Of a stretch of DNA of 64,000 nt, positions 7,691 to 15,812 are shown piece by piece. Every line of letters starts with the position of its first letter. Positions within the stretch are counted from its first letter, which is position 1. The translations under genes and the position numbers were made by a program. Under the pieces are notes generated by a model, which saw only the letters and a program-made list of their open reading frames with translations, had not been told where the DNA came from and did no database searches. The DNA is from Vibrio ponticus (GTDB taxonomy: Bacteria > Pseudomonadota > Gammaproteobacteria > Enterobacterales > Vibrionaceae): positions 930,001 through 994,000 of the forward strand of contig NZ_AP019658.1 of the NCBI RefSeq assembly GCF_009938225.1, in the 5' to 3' direction.

Positions 7691-10564
7691 TAGATTAGCA
7701 CCTTGAAGACCTTCACCTTCACCCGGTGCCTTGATATCAACCACTGTGTTGTCATTGACGCTGCCTGTATTACCTGCTTGGTCGGTTACCGTCATATCAA
7801 CCGTTAGCTGACCGTCACCAAAGCCTTTAGCCGCTAGGTCAAGGTCTGTAATCGTCACCACGCCATTAACCAGCGTGTAATCACCATCTTGTAGCGTGTA
7901 GCTCTTATCGTTACCGTCGGTGTCTTCACCGCTGATGATGATCAACTCTAGCGTGCCGTTGGATTCAACTTTGCCGCTGAGGTCAACCGCGCTGAGCTCT
8001 TGCTCGTTAATCAAATCGTCTGCAAAGGCGATGCTGTTGGTATCGTTCGCAGGATCGCTGTCGCCATCGACGCCTTCGCCCGGTGCCGTGATATCAACCT
8101 GCGTACTGTCATTGACGCTACCTGTATTACCTGCTTGGTCGGTTACCGTCATATTAACCGTGAGCTGACCATCACCAAAGCCTTTAGCCGCTAGGTCAAG
8201 ATCATTGATGGTCACCACCCCATTAACCAGCGTGTAATCACCGTCTTGCAGCGTGTAGCTCTTATCGTTACCATTAGTGTCTTTACCGCTGATAACAATT
8301 GACTCTAGCGTGCCGTTTTCTTCAACTTTACCGCTAAGGTCAACTGCGCTGAGCTCTTGCTCATTAATCAGCTCGTCCGCAAAGCCGATGCTGTTGGTAT
8401 CGTTCGCTGGATCGCTGTCGCCATCGACGCCTTCACCCGGTGCCGTGATATCAACCTGCGTAGTGTCATTGACGCTACCTGTGTTACCAGCAAGGTCAGT
8501 CACCGTCATATCAACGGTCAACTGACCATCACCAAAGCCTTCAGCGGCTAGGTCAAGGTCATTGATGGTCACCACGCCGTTCTCGAGCGTGTAATCACCA
8601 TCTTGTAGCGTGTAGCTCTTATCATCACCATTGGTGTCTTTACCGCTGATGATGATCGACTCTAGCGTGCCGTTGGCTTCAACTTTACCGCTGAGGTCAA
8701 CCGCGCTGAGCTCTTGCTCGTTAATCAGCTCGTCTGCAAAGGCAATGCTGTTGGTATCGTTCGCTGGATCGCTGTCGCCATCGACACCATCACCCGGTGC
8801 CGTGATATCAACCTGCGTAGTGTCATTGACGCTACCTGTATTACCTGCTTGGTCGGTCACCGTCATATCGACGGTCAGCTCACCATCACCAAGGCCTTTA
8901 GCCGCTAGGTCAAGGTCATTGACGGTCACCACACCGTTCTCGAGCGTGTAGTCGTCAGTAGTTAGCGTGTAGCTTTTATGGTTACCGTCGGTGTCTTTAC
9001 CGCTGATGATGATCGACTCTAGCGTGCCGTTTTCTTCAACTTTACCGCTAAGATCAACCGCGCTGAGCTCTTGCTCATTGATGAGGTCATCTGCAAAGTC
9101 GACGCTGTTGGCATTATTAGCCGCATCACCTTCACCCGGAGCAGTAATATCGACCGTGGCATTGTCGGTAACGCTTCCCGTATTACCAGCCAAGTCAGTT
9201 GCCGTCATAGATACCGACAGTTCGCCATCACCAAAACCTTTTGCTTTTAAGTCAAGATCAGTAACGGTCACAACACCATTAACGAGAGTGTAGTCCTCGT
9301 CTAAAAGGGTATAACTCGTTTCTTTGCCATTGGTATCTTTACCAACGATAATAATCTCGTCTATTTTCCCTGTAGTCTCAACTTTACCTGTCAAGCTTAC
9401 GGCTTTAAGCTCAGTCTCGTTAATCAACCCGTCGATAAATTCTATATTGTTTAAATCATTATCTTTCGGCGTATCACTATCAACACCTTGGCCTGGTGCT
9501 AACGTATCAACAATAAAATCAACTTGGCTAGATACTGGGCCTTGGTTTCCCTGAGGGTCAGTAATTTGAGCTTCATACTGATGGCTACCATCTATGGGTT
9601 TTGTAACAGAAATCAGTATGGTTCCGTTATTTATATCTTCTTTTACAACCGTATGAGTCCCTACTACATTTCCATTATTTTCTCTAAGTTCTATCACATC
9701 ACCAACGCCAGTACCGCGCGGTAATTCAACCATAACGCCAAGGTTTGTGTTAGCCTCATCACTGTTTAGCATGGCATCATCTCCCAACTCTGGGATAAAA
9801 ATGACTGGGGTTTCATGCACGGGAGCTACGGTTACATCCACTGTGATGGTATCAATACCACCTCTTCCATCTGATACTTGCACTGTGAAGCTATCATCAC
9901 CGTTAAAATACTCGTTTGGCGTATAAATCCAGTTACCATTTGCATCTACAGTAATTTCACCATTTAGAGGTAGTTCTTGCGCGATGAATGTAAGTTGGTC
10001 AAAAGAATTTGCATCAGCAGCAATTAACTTACCGCTAACCTGGGTACCTTCATCAGTTGACACTACAAGATCTTGTCCTGTAGGCGAAAAATTAACAGAT
10101 TCAGCGTTGCCAATGACCGATTTCAACTGTGTAAATAGCGTATTGGTTTGTTGCTCAGTCAGACCTAATTGCGCAAAGCCAGTTGTTGTAAATGCGGTTT
10201 CTACTTTTGTTTCATTGAGGGTTCGTGTCACATTAACAGCATCAGTAATACTTGAGCTAAGTTCGGTGCCCGCTGCTGGCGAAAATGCATCATTTAGTTG
10301 TGTCGGGTCTTCTCCGCTCTCTAAACTCGAGATAACTTTTGCGACATCCGCACTGATGTCTCTACCATTGCCATCTGCATCAAACATGGACACTTCTAGT
10401 GAACTTGCCTTCTTTAGATCGGTTATTGCATGGTTGCTAACTATGATTTCGCCAGCTTTCGCAACTTCTCCGGGGATGAGTACACGTAGGTTGCCTAATC
10501 TATCGATCACCATAGATTGACCAAACACTAAATTCCCAAATGCATTCACTACTTCAATTCCCAT
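1..10564 (-). CDS. Giant LapA-like Ig-repeat surface adhesin (3' end outside window)
   Basis: The frame opens at ATG 10564 and stays open to the left edge, giving 3,521 codons; the C-terminus is not visible. Residues 1-90 form a small N-terminal domain. Residues 84-99 read as a Gly-Glu-Asp-Pro-Thr stretch followed by Pro-Ala-Ala-Gly, the layout of the LapG-cleaved retention module of LapA-type adhesins. Roughly residues 165-260 resemble a cadherin/VCBS-like domain (TPNEYFNGDDSFTVQVSDG). One Ig-like domain follows, then five 119-residue repeats, then nineteen Ig-like repeats of 132-137 residues. Such proteins leave by type I secretion, stay threaded in the outer membrane through the N-terminus, and mediate attachment and biofilm formation; that is family knowledge. 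No secretion genes for it are in view. The ribosome site is weak (GGATGG just upstream). The repeat array looks visibly richer in G and C than the N-terminal coding part. Confidence 0.9.
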   Translation of the reverse strand, partial: MGIEVVNAFGNLVFGQSMVIDRLGNLRVLIPGEVAKAGEIIVSNHAITDLKKASSLEVSMFDADGNGRDISADVAKVISSLESGEDPTQLNDAFSPAAGTELSSSITDAVNVTRTLNETKVETAFTTTGFAQLGLTEQQTNTLFTQLKSVIGNAESVNFSPTGQDLVVSTDEGTQVSGKLIAADANSFDQLTFIAQELPLNGEITVDANGNWIYTPNEYFNGDDSFTVQVSDGRGGIDTITVDVTVAPVHETPVIFIPELGDDAMLNSDEANTNLGVMVELPRGTGVGDVIELRENNGNVVGTHTVVKEDINNGTILISVTKPIDGSHQYEAQITDPQGNQGPVSSQVDFIVDTLAPGQGVDSDTPKDNDLNNIEFIDGLINETELKAVSLTGKVETTGKIDEIIIVGKDTNGKETSYTLLDEDYTLVNGVVTVTDLDLKAKGFGDGELSVSMTATDLAGNTGSVTDNATVDITAPGEGDAANNANSVDFADDLINEQELSAVDLSGKVEENGTLESIIISGKDTDGNHKSYTLTTDDYTLENGVVTVNDLDLAAKGLGDGELTVDMTVTDQAGNTGSVNDTTQVDITAPGDGVDGDSDPANDTNSIAFADELINEQELSAVDLSGKVEANGTLESIIISGKDTNGDDKSYTLQDGDYTLENGVVTINDLDLAAEGFGDGQLTVDMTVTDLAGNTGSVNDTTQVDITAPGEGVDGDSDPANDTNSIGFADELINEQELSAVDLSGKVEENGTLESIVISGKDTNGNDKSYTLQDGDYTLVNGVVTINDLDLAAKGFGDGQLTVNMTVTDQAGNTGSVNDSTQVDITAPGEGVDGDSDPANDTNSIAFADDLINEQELSAVDLSGKVESNGTLELIIISGEDTDGNDKSYTLQDGDYTLVNGVVTITDLDLAAKGFGDGQLTVDMTVTDQAGNTGSVNDNTVVDIKAPGEGEGLQGANLGPVVDIKDDTNHDGLISKDELGDDQVQVEVSVNHNELTNGGHVTLTVHGGDEVQLKLVDGKLVTLTDEATIYHYDNGTIAWTESTPAEGGTIKVTATQTDKAGNESAQGSDSAKLDTVAPGDGAGENDSDIGPEVKIISDSDNDGWLNESEVGSADSVNVQVEVNHAELANGGYVTLTVNGGDEVQLKLNDAKDGLVLNNGEAQTTYSYDKTTGTITWTETKPAEGETITVTATQTDQAGNASVQGKDSATVDTTAIGESEGNNGNDLGPKVLISSDTNNDGWLNESQVGSADSVNVQVEVNHDELANGGYVTLTVNGDDEVQLKLNDAKDGLVLGNGNAQTTYSYDKTTGTITWTETKPAEGETITVTATQTDQAGNASAEGRDSATVDTIAVGDGEGTNNADLGPNVEISSDTNNDGWLNESEVGSADSVNVQVEVNHAELANGGYVSLTVNGGDEVKLKLNDAKDGLVLNNGEAQATYSYDKTTGTITWTETKPAEGETITVSATQVDQADNTSAQGQDSATVDTIAVGDGEGINNADLGPKVEITSDSDNDGWLNEIEVGSADSVNVQVEVNHAELANGGHVTLTVNGGDEVQLKLNDAKDGLVLNNGEAQATYSYDKTTGTITWTESKPAEGETITVTATQTDQADNTSAEGQDSATVDTTAVGDGEGINNADLGPKVEITSDSDNDGWLNESEVGSADSVNVKVEVNHAELANGGYVTLNINGQDVELKLNDAKDGLVLNNGESQTTYSYDKTTGTITWTETKPAEGETITVTATQTDQADNTSAQGQDSATVDTIAVGDGEGINNADLGPKVEISSDTDNDGWLNESEVGSADNVKVQVEVNHAELANGGYVTLKVNGEQVELKLNDAQDGLVLGNGDAQATYSYDKTTGTITWAETKPAEGETITVTATQTDQADNTSAEGQDSATVDTTAVGDGEGINNADLGPKVEISSDTNNDGWLNESEVGSADNVNVQVEVNHAELANGGYVTLTINGETVELKLNEDDDALVLGNGNAQATYNYDKTTGTITWTETKPAEGETITVTATQTDQAGNASAQGQDSATVDTIAIGDGEGNNDSDLGPKVLISSDTNNDGWLNESEVGSVDSVNVKVEVNHDELANGGYVTLTINGQDVELKLNDAKDGLVLGNGNAQTTYSYDKTTGTITWTETKPAEGETITVTATQTDQAGNVSAPVTDSATVDTTAIGEGEGNNGSDLGPKVLISSDTNNDGWLNESEVGSADSVNVKVEVNHDELANGGYVTLTINGQDVELKLNDAKDGLVLGNGDAQTIYSYDKTTGTITWTETKPAEGETITVTATQTDQAGNVSAETEDSATVDTIAVGEINPDLTPKVEISSDTNNDGWLNESEVGSADNVNVQVEVNHAELANGGYVSLTVNGGDEVQLKLNDAKDGLVLNNGDAQAIYSYDNTRGTITWTETKPAEGETITVTATQTDQADNTSAEGQDSATVDTIAIGEINPNLAPKVEISSDTNNDGWLNESEVGSADNVKVQVEVNHAELANGGYVTLTINGQDVELKLNEGDDVLVLGNGEAQATYSYDKTTGTITWTETKPAEGETITVTATQTDQADNTSAQGQDSATVDTTAIGEGEGNNGSDLGPKVLISSDTNNDGWLNESEVGSADSVNVKVEVNHDELANGGYVTLTINGETVELKLNEDDDALVLANGDAQTTYSYDKTTGTITWTESKPAEGETITVTATQTDQAGNASAEGRDSATVDTIAVGDGEGINNADLGPNVEITSDTDNDGWLNESEVGSADTVNVKVEVNHDELANGGYVTLTINGGDEVQLKLNDAKDGLVLNNGEAQATYSYDKTTGTITWTETKPAEGETIIVTATQTDQAGNVSAETEDSATVDTIAVGEINPDLTSKVEISSDTNNDGWLNESEVGSADNVKVQVEVNHAELANGGHVTLTVNGGDEVQLKLNDAKEGLVLNNGEAQATYSYDKTTGTITWTETKPAEGETITVTATQTDQAGNVSAETEDSATVDTIAVGEINPDLTPKVEISSDTNNDGWLNESEVGSADNVNVQVEVNHAELANGGYVSLTVNGGDEVQLKLNDAKDGLVLNNGDAQAIYSYDNTRGTITWTETKPAEGETITVTATQTDQADNTSAEGQDSATVDTIAIGEINPDLAPKVEISSDTNNDGWLNESEVGSADSVNVQLEVNHDELANGGYVTLTINGEQVELKLNDAKDGLVLGNGNAQTTYSYDKTTGTITWTETKPAEGAVITVTATQTDQADNTSAQGQDSATVDTIAVGENNPDLAPKVEISSDTDNDGWLNESEVGSADSVNVQVEVNHAELANGGYVTLTINGQDVELKLNDGKDGLVLGNGDAQATYSYNNTTGTITWTETKPSEGATITVTATQTDQADNTSAQGQDSATVDTTAIGEGEGNNGSDLGPKVLISSDTNNDGWLNESEVGSANNVNVQVEVNHAELANGGYVTLTINGEQVDLILNDAKDGLVLGNGDAQTTYSYDKTTGTITWTETKPAEGETITVTATQTDQADNTSAQGQDSATVDTIAVGDGEGINNADL
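7700..9520 (-). repeat. Five 119-residue adhesin repeats
   Basis: The anchor GAGCTCTTGCTC (codons for EQELS) occurs at 7994, 8351, 8708 and 9065, each 357 bp apart, with a diverged fifth copy at 9407 (342 bp). Each unit reads roughly: FADELINEQELSAVDLSGKV, then an ISGKDT strand, then DYTLENGVVT, then a closing VTDQAGNTGS. The closing motif is the usual last strand of bacterial Ig-like domains. This family differs from the EF-hand repeats that follow it in the protein and lies between them and the N-terminal domains. Confidence 0.88.
10268..10279 (-). other. Putative LapG protease site (Pro-Ala-Ala-Gly)
   Basis: Residues 96-99 of the adhesin are P-A-A-G, ten residues after a D-P-T motif and followed by a Ser/Thr-rich stretch. 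LapG-family periplasmic proteases cut [T/P/A]AAG motifs between the two alanines, about 100 residues from the N-terminus in LapA. Position and context match; cleavage itself is inferred. Confidence 0.72.
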
Positions 10565-11119
10565 ATACAACCATCCGAATTAACTTACGCTCAAATAAAA
10601 ATGAACTAAAAGGCTATTAATTTTTCACTCAATTAATAATTTATCATTATCTTTAAACACCATTAACCCCGAACGTAAACATTAGATTTACAAAAACCAA
10701 ATATCACAACATGCCTCGCATTTTAATAAAATTATCAACTATGCATTTTCAGGTTTACTCTCTATCCTGTTGTATTTATAGACAATCAACAACGATCCTT
10801 TCAAATCATCATCGAGCCCATGTCAAGTATCTTTAACAAATAAATCTATATTTCTCAATTTTAGTAAGTAACAACATCTATTACTTAATTAAGGTTTGGT
10901 AAGCTAATTTATAGAATTCTTCCATTTTTTCTCCTATGTTTTTTGAGGTCAAAATATGATTTTTCTTTTGAATAAATATTGCTAATTTTTACTGTTCAAT
11001 ATTCATACAACCATACTCTCCACTAGTATCAGCGTTTAAGTGTGAATCTTGTTTTAAAAAGCATGATTTTCGGTAAAATCCCTCTCTTTGAAATATTAAG
11101 TTACATACTGAAGTGGTAA
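10565..11119. other. Divergent intergenic region, AT-rich
   Basis: This 555-bp gap separates the leftward adhesin gene from the rightward yddG gene and must hold both promoters. It is strongly AT-rich with many A and T runs. I found no convincing operator, RNA gene or small coding frame. AT-richness upstream of large adhesins often goes with H-NS silencing, but that is not shown here. Confidence 0.5.
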
Positions 11120-12046
11120 ATGGATAAAGAACAATTGCGCTTTACACTGTTTGGTTGTGTCGCCATTCTGTTTTGGAGTTGCCTCTTGGCGAGTGCGCGC
11201 GTAGTCACTGAGCAACTTGGACCTGTCGGCGGTAGTGCCATGCTTTATAGTATTGCGGCATTACTGTTAGTAATTTTTATTGGTATACCTAAACCATCAT
11301 TATTCTCACTGCGCTATCTTTTTTTAGGCGGTGCTTTATTTGTTTGCTATGAGATTTTCTTAACGTTGTCACTAGGCTATTCAAATAACCGTTCACAAGC
11401 GATTGAGGTATCTATCGTCAACTATCTATGGCCCGCATTAACTGTGCTATTTTCAGTCCTAGGCAGCAGCAAACGACCTAGCGTTTTTCTCTACCCTGCC
11501 ATTTTGTTGGCATTCGCCGGTGTTGCTATTACGGTAAGTGGTGATCAAGGGTTCTCTGTTATGAAGCTAGCGGCGAATATAAGTAGCAACTCTTTAGTCT
11601 ATATATTGTCTTTTACAGGTGCGATTCTTTGGGCAATCTACTGCAATCTCACTCGGCGTCAAAAATCAAAACACAACGCGATCACACTATTTTTTATTGC
11701 AACAGCAATTGCATTATGGATTAAGTATGCAATCTCAGACGAACCTGCTTTGATCTTTACATGGGAGTCGAGTTTCAACTTACTGATCACTGCATTTTTA
11801 ATGGCGGGTGGTTATGGTCTTTGGAATATTGCAATCATAGGCGGGAATATGGTGTTTCTGGCGACACTTTCGTACTTTACACCTGTCTTCTCAGCAATAT
11901 TTTCATCAATCATTTTGGGCGTTAGCTTGAGTCAAAACTTTTGGTCCGGTGTGGCATTAGTTACGATGGGATCACTAATATGTTGGTATGTGACGAGAGA
12001 AGCACCTAGTAAGTCTTTAGCTGAAAGTGAAAAATCAACTAGCTAA
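11120..12046 (+). CDS. yddG: Aromatic amino acid exporter, DMT family (YddG-like)
   Basis: The 308-residue protein has ten hydrophobic segments in two EamA halves, the usual drug/metabolite transporter fold. It matches remembered E. coli YddG through most of its length: LGPVGGSAMLYS, the YEI-LSLGYS segment, QAIEVSIVNYLWPALTVLF, and SYFTPVFSAI near the end. YddG exports aromatic amino acids and related compounds across the inner membrane. The start is ATG with a modest upstream AAGTGG. The gene stands alone and ends at a strong bidirectional terminator shared with the convergent DUF748 gene. A different amino acid or metabolite as substrate cannot be excluded. Confidence 0.9.
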   Translation: MDKEQLRFTLFGCVAILFWSCLLASARVVTEQLGPVGGSAMLYSIAALLLVIFIGIPKPSLFSLRYLFLGGALFVCYEIFLTLSLGYSNNRSQAIEVSIVNYLWPALTVLFSVLGSSKRPSVFLYPAILLAFAGVAITVSGDQGFSVMKLAANISSNSLVYILSFTGAILWAIYCNLTRRQKSKHNAITLFFIATAIALWIKYAISDEPALIFTWESSFNLLITAFLMAGGYGLWNIAIIGGNMVFLATLSYFTPVFSAIFSSIILGVSLSQNFWSGVALVTMGSLICWYVTREAPSKSLAESEKSTS

Positions 12047-12060
12047 TTTTTAGTAAAAAA

Positions 12061-12087
12061 AAAGAGAAGTACCGAGTACTTCTCTTT
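12061..12087. terminator. Bidirectional rho-independent terminator
   Basis: A perfect 12-bp stem (AAAGAGAAGTAC with GTACTTCTCTTT) and a 3-nt loop are flanked by an A run on the left and a T run on the right. It lies between the convergent yddG and DUF748 genes and suits both directions. Confidence 0.92.
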
Positions 12088-12115
12088 TTGATGCCTATAA
12101 CTAGATATTAATAAC

Positions 12116-15100
12116 CTAATTAACCTCCAGTGACAACGTCACCATACTCGCATCTTGATCGACATCGAAACGGCTATCTAATAAAAATACTCTTGACGCA
12201 TCGACTTTGGTTACATCCACAAGATACGCTTTAACCGCTTGTGCGCGTCTTTGCGCAAGTTGCCCTAACTCTGCAGGCGTTACTTGCTGCTTATTGAGCA
12301 CCAAATTATACAACGCAATATGCCAACGGCGATCGAGCTCTTCGTCAGTGTAATCCTGGTCTTTATTATCAAGCTCTTGTTCAATCGTATCTCGCACCGT
12401 ATCTGCTTCAACGCCAAACTCTTGCTGATACATAACCATCAGAGCCTCAGACAATGGTCCCTGTACCGGGATGCTGCTGGCACTTAAATCCTGTGGTAAT
12501 TGTTCAACTTGCATATTAGCCTGTGAAGCTAAAAGCTGATCAAACTTTGCCAGCGCCAATGCTTTACTGTCTTCAACCGCGTCAACCGAACCATCAACAG
12601 ATAACGTCAACATTGGACGTGTTTCCAGTGCCTCGCCCAGTTGTGCTAATTTCTCTTGTTGCTCTGCATTCAGCTGATCGACACCAAAGTCGAAACTCAC
12701 TTCATTGAGCTCATCATCTGCATCAGCAAGACCTGCAATAAACGAGAACGGCGCAGTGACAGCTTTAGTGATAATATTCGACAAGGTCTGCCAGATTACC
12801 GCACCAACACTAAAATCAGGATCATTAACATCACCTGATACATCCATACCTAAATCAATCACGCCATCACTATCTTGAAGCAGTGCAATCGCTAGCTTGA
12901 TTGGAAGATCGGTCGCTAAATCACTTTCACTCGCCTTACCGAGTTGAAGCTGGTCCACTACGACATGGTTTGAACCTTTTAGTTGATTGTTCTCCAATTT
13001 GTAGTTTAGCGCCAACGTCAACTGACCTTTATCAATGTAGTGACCTGCGTAGGTACCGGAATAAGGGTTAACCGTTGTGAGTTCAATGCTCTTGAACAAT
13101 ACGTCCAAATCCAGATACGGCTTAGCAATGAGCGGGTTAATCTCACCTTTCACCTTTACTGGCGCATAGCGATCAATGCTGCCACTGATATCAACTGAAG
13201 CTTTCGTTCCCGGAATGCTCGATATATCGCCAATGCTGCCGCGTAACTGTTCAATACCAGACGAGAAGTTTGGCGTGAGTGAGTTATCAGCAAAGAAGGC
13301 CGAACCGTCTTTAAACGATACCTTGCGCACTTTTAACGCGAATGCTTTGCTGTCGTTTGCTTTATTCGCTTTATTGGATTGGGTATTCGACTTAGCCGAT
13401 TTTGGCTGCTCGACAACCAAATCACCGATATTCGTCGAGCGATCTTTATTGATCACCACACGCGCATAAGGTTGACTCAAGCTAAGTGTATCGATATCCA
13501 ACTTTGATTTGTTTAAATCGAAAGCGAACTTATTTACCGCTAAAGATTGCCATTTAACAAATGGCTTCTTCAACTTATTATCACGCACCGAAAGGTGATT
13601 AACTGCAGCACTGCCGCTCGCAACAACTTTGCCTGTCGCATCGGCACTTAGCTTCGTATTAGTGGTAAACTCACCACTGGTTAATGTCGCGTTAAGTGCT
13701 GTTGCAATGTAAGGTTGGAACTGACCCAATTTTAGTTGCTTAACGGCAATATCAGCATCAACACTCTGCGCAATCGCGTCAGCTTGCCCTTTAACATTTA
13801 AGTCACCTTTACCGTTTATCGATGCAGTCACTTCAAAGTCAATTGGCTGTGACAAATCGCTAATGATCTGTTTAGTCGACAGATTGATAGGTGCAACTTG
13901 CCATTTATTCGGCTTTTTGGTTAATAGGCTTTCTTCAATATTTAGCGCGTACTCTTTAAGCTCAATCCCACCTAGTGTTACCAACCAAGGCTTATTTTCA
14001 CTAGGCTTATTTTCACTAGACTTGGTTTCGCGACTTGGCTTCTCAGTCGTTTTAGCGGACGCTTTCGCAGTTTCTTTGCTGTTGGCAGGTTGGGCTAAAG
14101 ATTTTGGCGTAAATATTGTCGCAAGATCCGCACCTTTAGAATCCACTTTCGCAGAGACGGCTAGACCTTTCGAGCTCACTGCGTCAATCTTAACCTGTTG
14201 GCTTTCTGTATCCGCCGCAATTCCCGCAACCACAAAATTTTTCAATGACACTACGGATCTACCATTAGCGTCAAAGTTCACTTGATTGACTGCTAGCTCG
14301 CCAGAATGCGTCGAAACCGTTAGCGTATCTTGCTCAGGAGTATCGCCAATGGTTTGAGTCACTTTATATTGTGATGCGAAGTTAAACTCGCCAGAGGTCA
14401 GTTTAGCTGCAAACTCATGGTCGGCAAAGCGCCAAAGCCTTGGTAATTGAATGTGTTCAATCTCAACATCACCCGATACACGCAGTGGCTTTAACTGAAC
14501 TTGACCGTTAAGTGCTAAGCGAGCTGAATCGCTATCAGTAATAACCACGCTATAGTGGTTCACTTTACCGTCTGCATCTAATAAATTTTGAGTTGCGAAC
14601 TCGCTTAACGTGACATTAATGTCTGGATACGCCAGTTCTGTATCGGTTACTGCATCGCGAAAGTAGGCTTCACCACCAGTAAGCGCTGTTTGCTTGATAT
14701 ACACCGGGAAAAGCGGAGCATTTCTGTCAATGACCTCTTCACTCGTTTGCTCACTTTCTTCAACCGCAGGACTATTTTTTTCTACTGCAGCAACAATGTC
14801 ACTAAAATTAAAAGTGGTTTGCGAAGAATCAGTGAGCCTTTCAATATTAACAAAAGGCTGGTCGAGCTTAATGTACTCTAACTCTAGGTGTCCGTTTAGA
14901 ATCGACTGCCAAAAGTTAACTTGCAACGCTGCTTGATTGAATTTAACAAAAGGCTTATCCCCTTCTAAGATCGCAAACTGTTCGAGACTCACTTGCAGTG
15001 TAAAAGGATTAATTGTCACTTTACCCAATTGAACTGGACGCTCAATCAAGTTTGAAAGCTGTTTAGGAACCTGTTGCTGTGCAATGTATGGCACCAAAGC

Positions 15101-15211
15101 GCCGACTAATGCTGCATAAGTTAGATATCCACCAGCGGAATACGTTGCCCAACGAACCGCACGGGGTAAAGCTCGAAACTTAGTCATCGCTTGACTGAAT
15201 TTGCTCGACAT
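12116..15211 (-). CDS. DUF748 family AsmA-like periplasmic protein
   Basis: The 1,031-residue protein has one N-terminal membrane segment (about residues 20-43), so the bulk is periplasmic. It resembles DUF748 proteins, distant relatives of the AsmA superfamily: it opens with repeated beta-rich AsmA-like segments (for example the LGKVTINPFTLQVSLEQF region) and has a Lys/Ser/Glu-rich low-complexity stretch around residues 375-405. The last 200 residues (from about DFGVDQLNAEQQEKL) include a portion resembling OmpA-like domains. AsmA relatives are implicated in lipid or outer-membrane homeostasis; the role of this family is not established. The start is ATG preceded by GAAGGAG and AGGAAG. It is a single-gene unit facing yddG. 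Confidence 0.82.
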   Translation of the reverse strand: MSSKFSQAMTKFRALPRAVRWATYSAGGYLTYAALVGALVPYIAQQQVPKQLSNLIERPVQLGKVTINPFTLQVSLEQFAILEGDKPFVKFNQAALQVNFWQSILNGHLELEYIKLDQPFVNIERLTDSSQTTFNFSDIVAAVEKNSPAVEESEQTSEEVIDRNAPLFPVYIKQTALTGGEAYFRDAVTDTELAYPDINVTLSEFATQNLLDADGKVNHYSVVITDSDSARLALNGQVQLKPLRVSGDVEIEHIQLPRLWRFADHEFAAKLTSGEFNFASQYKVTQTIGDTPEQDTLTVSTHSGELAVNQVNFDANGRSVVSLKNFVVAGIAADTESQQVKIDAVSSKGLAVSAKVDSKGADLATIFTPKSLAQPANSKETAKASAKTTEKPSRETKSSENKPSENKPWLVTLGGIELKEYALNIEESLLTKKPNKWQVAPINLSTKQIISDLSQPIDFEVTASINGKGDLNVKGQADAIAQSVDADIAVKQLKLGQFQPYIATALNATLTSGEFTTNTKLSADATGKVVASGSAAVNHLSVRDNKLKKPFVKWQSLAVNKFAFDLNKSKLDIDTLSLSQPYARVVINKDRSTNIGDLVVEQPKSAKSNTQSNKANKANDSKAFALKVRKVSFKDGSAFFADNSLTPNFSSGIEQLRGSIGDISSIPGTKASVDISGSIDRYAPVKVKGEINPLIAKPYLDLDVLFKSIELTTVNPYSGTYAGHYIDKGQLTLALNYKLENNQLKGSNHVVVDQLQLGKASESDLATDLPIKLAIALLQDSDGVIDLGMDVSGDVNDPDFSVGAVIWQTLSNIITKAVTAPFSFIAGLADADDELNEVSFDFGVDQLNAEQQEKLAQLGEALETRPMLTLSVDGSVDAVEDSKALALAKFDQLLASQANMQVEQLPQDLSASSIPVQGPLSEALMVMYQQEFGVEADTVRDTIEQELDNKDQDYTDEELDRRWHIALYNLVLNKQQVTPAELGQLAQRRAQAVKAYLVDVTKVDASRVFLLDSRFDVDQDASMVTLSLEVN

Positions 15212-15351
15212 TATGACTTCCTACTCCTTCGCCTATATCGAATATTATGCGCATTATACGCGGAACTAATGGCTCGTTTTGTCAGAACAATCTAATTTCA
15301 AATGCTTAGAGCAAACTGAATGTGATCTGTTTCTAGAGAACTATTTATACG

Positions 15352-15395
15352 AAAGGTCGTTGAGAGAAACGCGAGAATCTCATGCAACGACCTTT
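15352..15395. terminator. Hairpin downstream of DUF2999 gene
   Basis: An 11-bp perfect stem (AAAGGTCGTTG with CAACGACCTTT) encloses a 22-nt loop that can pair again internally (GAGA with TCTC). It lies just past the stop of the leftward DUF2999 gene. The following T tract is weak in both directions, so it may be a terminator or an mRNA-stabilising 3' hairpin. Confidence 0.6.
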
Positions 15396-15424
15396 TGCGG
15401 GTAACTTGATAAAGTTTTGTTAGC

Positions 15425-15676
15425 TTATTTTTGTAGTTGCTCTTTAGCGGCTTCTACTTTCGCAAAATCAAGACCAAGCTCATCAACTGCTTCTTTGATT
15501 AATGCTGGATTTTGCATAACTTGCGCCATCAACATTTGCAGTTTGTCTTGTGGCAAACCTAGCTGTGCGATTGTCGCCATCGCAGCTAGTGGGTTTTGTG
15601 TCAGCGTTTCAAAAATTGCGCTGATTTGCTCGTCACTGATATTGTTTTCTTTAAGTAACGCAATAATAGGGTTCAT
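15425..15676 (-). CDS. DUF2999 family small protein
   Basis: This 83-residue, probably all-helical cytosolic protein begins MNPIIALLKENNISDEQIS and has repeated amphipathic helices. It resembles the DUF2999 family, which I know chiefly from Vibrio and relatives; no function is known. It has no signal peptide or membrane segment. It lies between the DUF748 and Nudix genes, all on the minus strand but separated by gaps that suggest independent transcription. A hairpin follows its stop codon. Confidence 0.75.
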   Translation of the reverse strand: MNPIIALLKENNISDEQISAIFETLTQNPLAAMATIAQLGLPQDKLQMLMAQVMQNPALIKEAVDELGLDFAKVEAAKEQLQK

Positions 15677-15812
15677 CTAAATACCTTTGAATACGATTAA
15701 CAACTCTTGTCGCCATTTTACCATCAACTTGTCCCCTGTCTAACAGCAATACAAAGCTCGCCACCTGGTTGGACACTAGTTAAACGATAATGCTTAATGG
15801 TGACAATATTGA

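Noticed and set aside
9984..10520. 178-codon plus-strand open frame
   Set aside because: It is antisense to the N-terminal part of the left adhesin, has no ribosome site or family resemblance, and shares its codon bias with the opposite frame.
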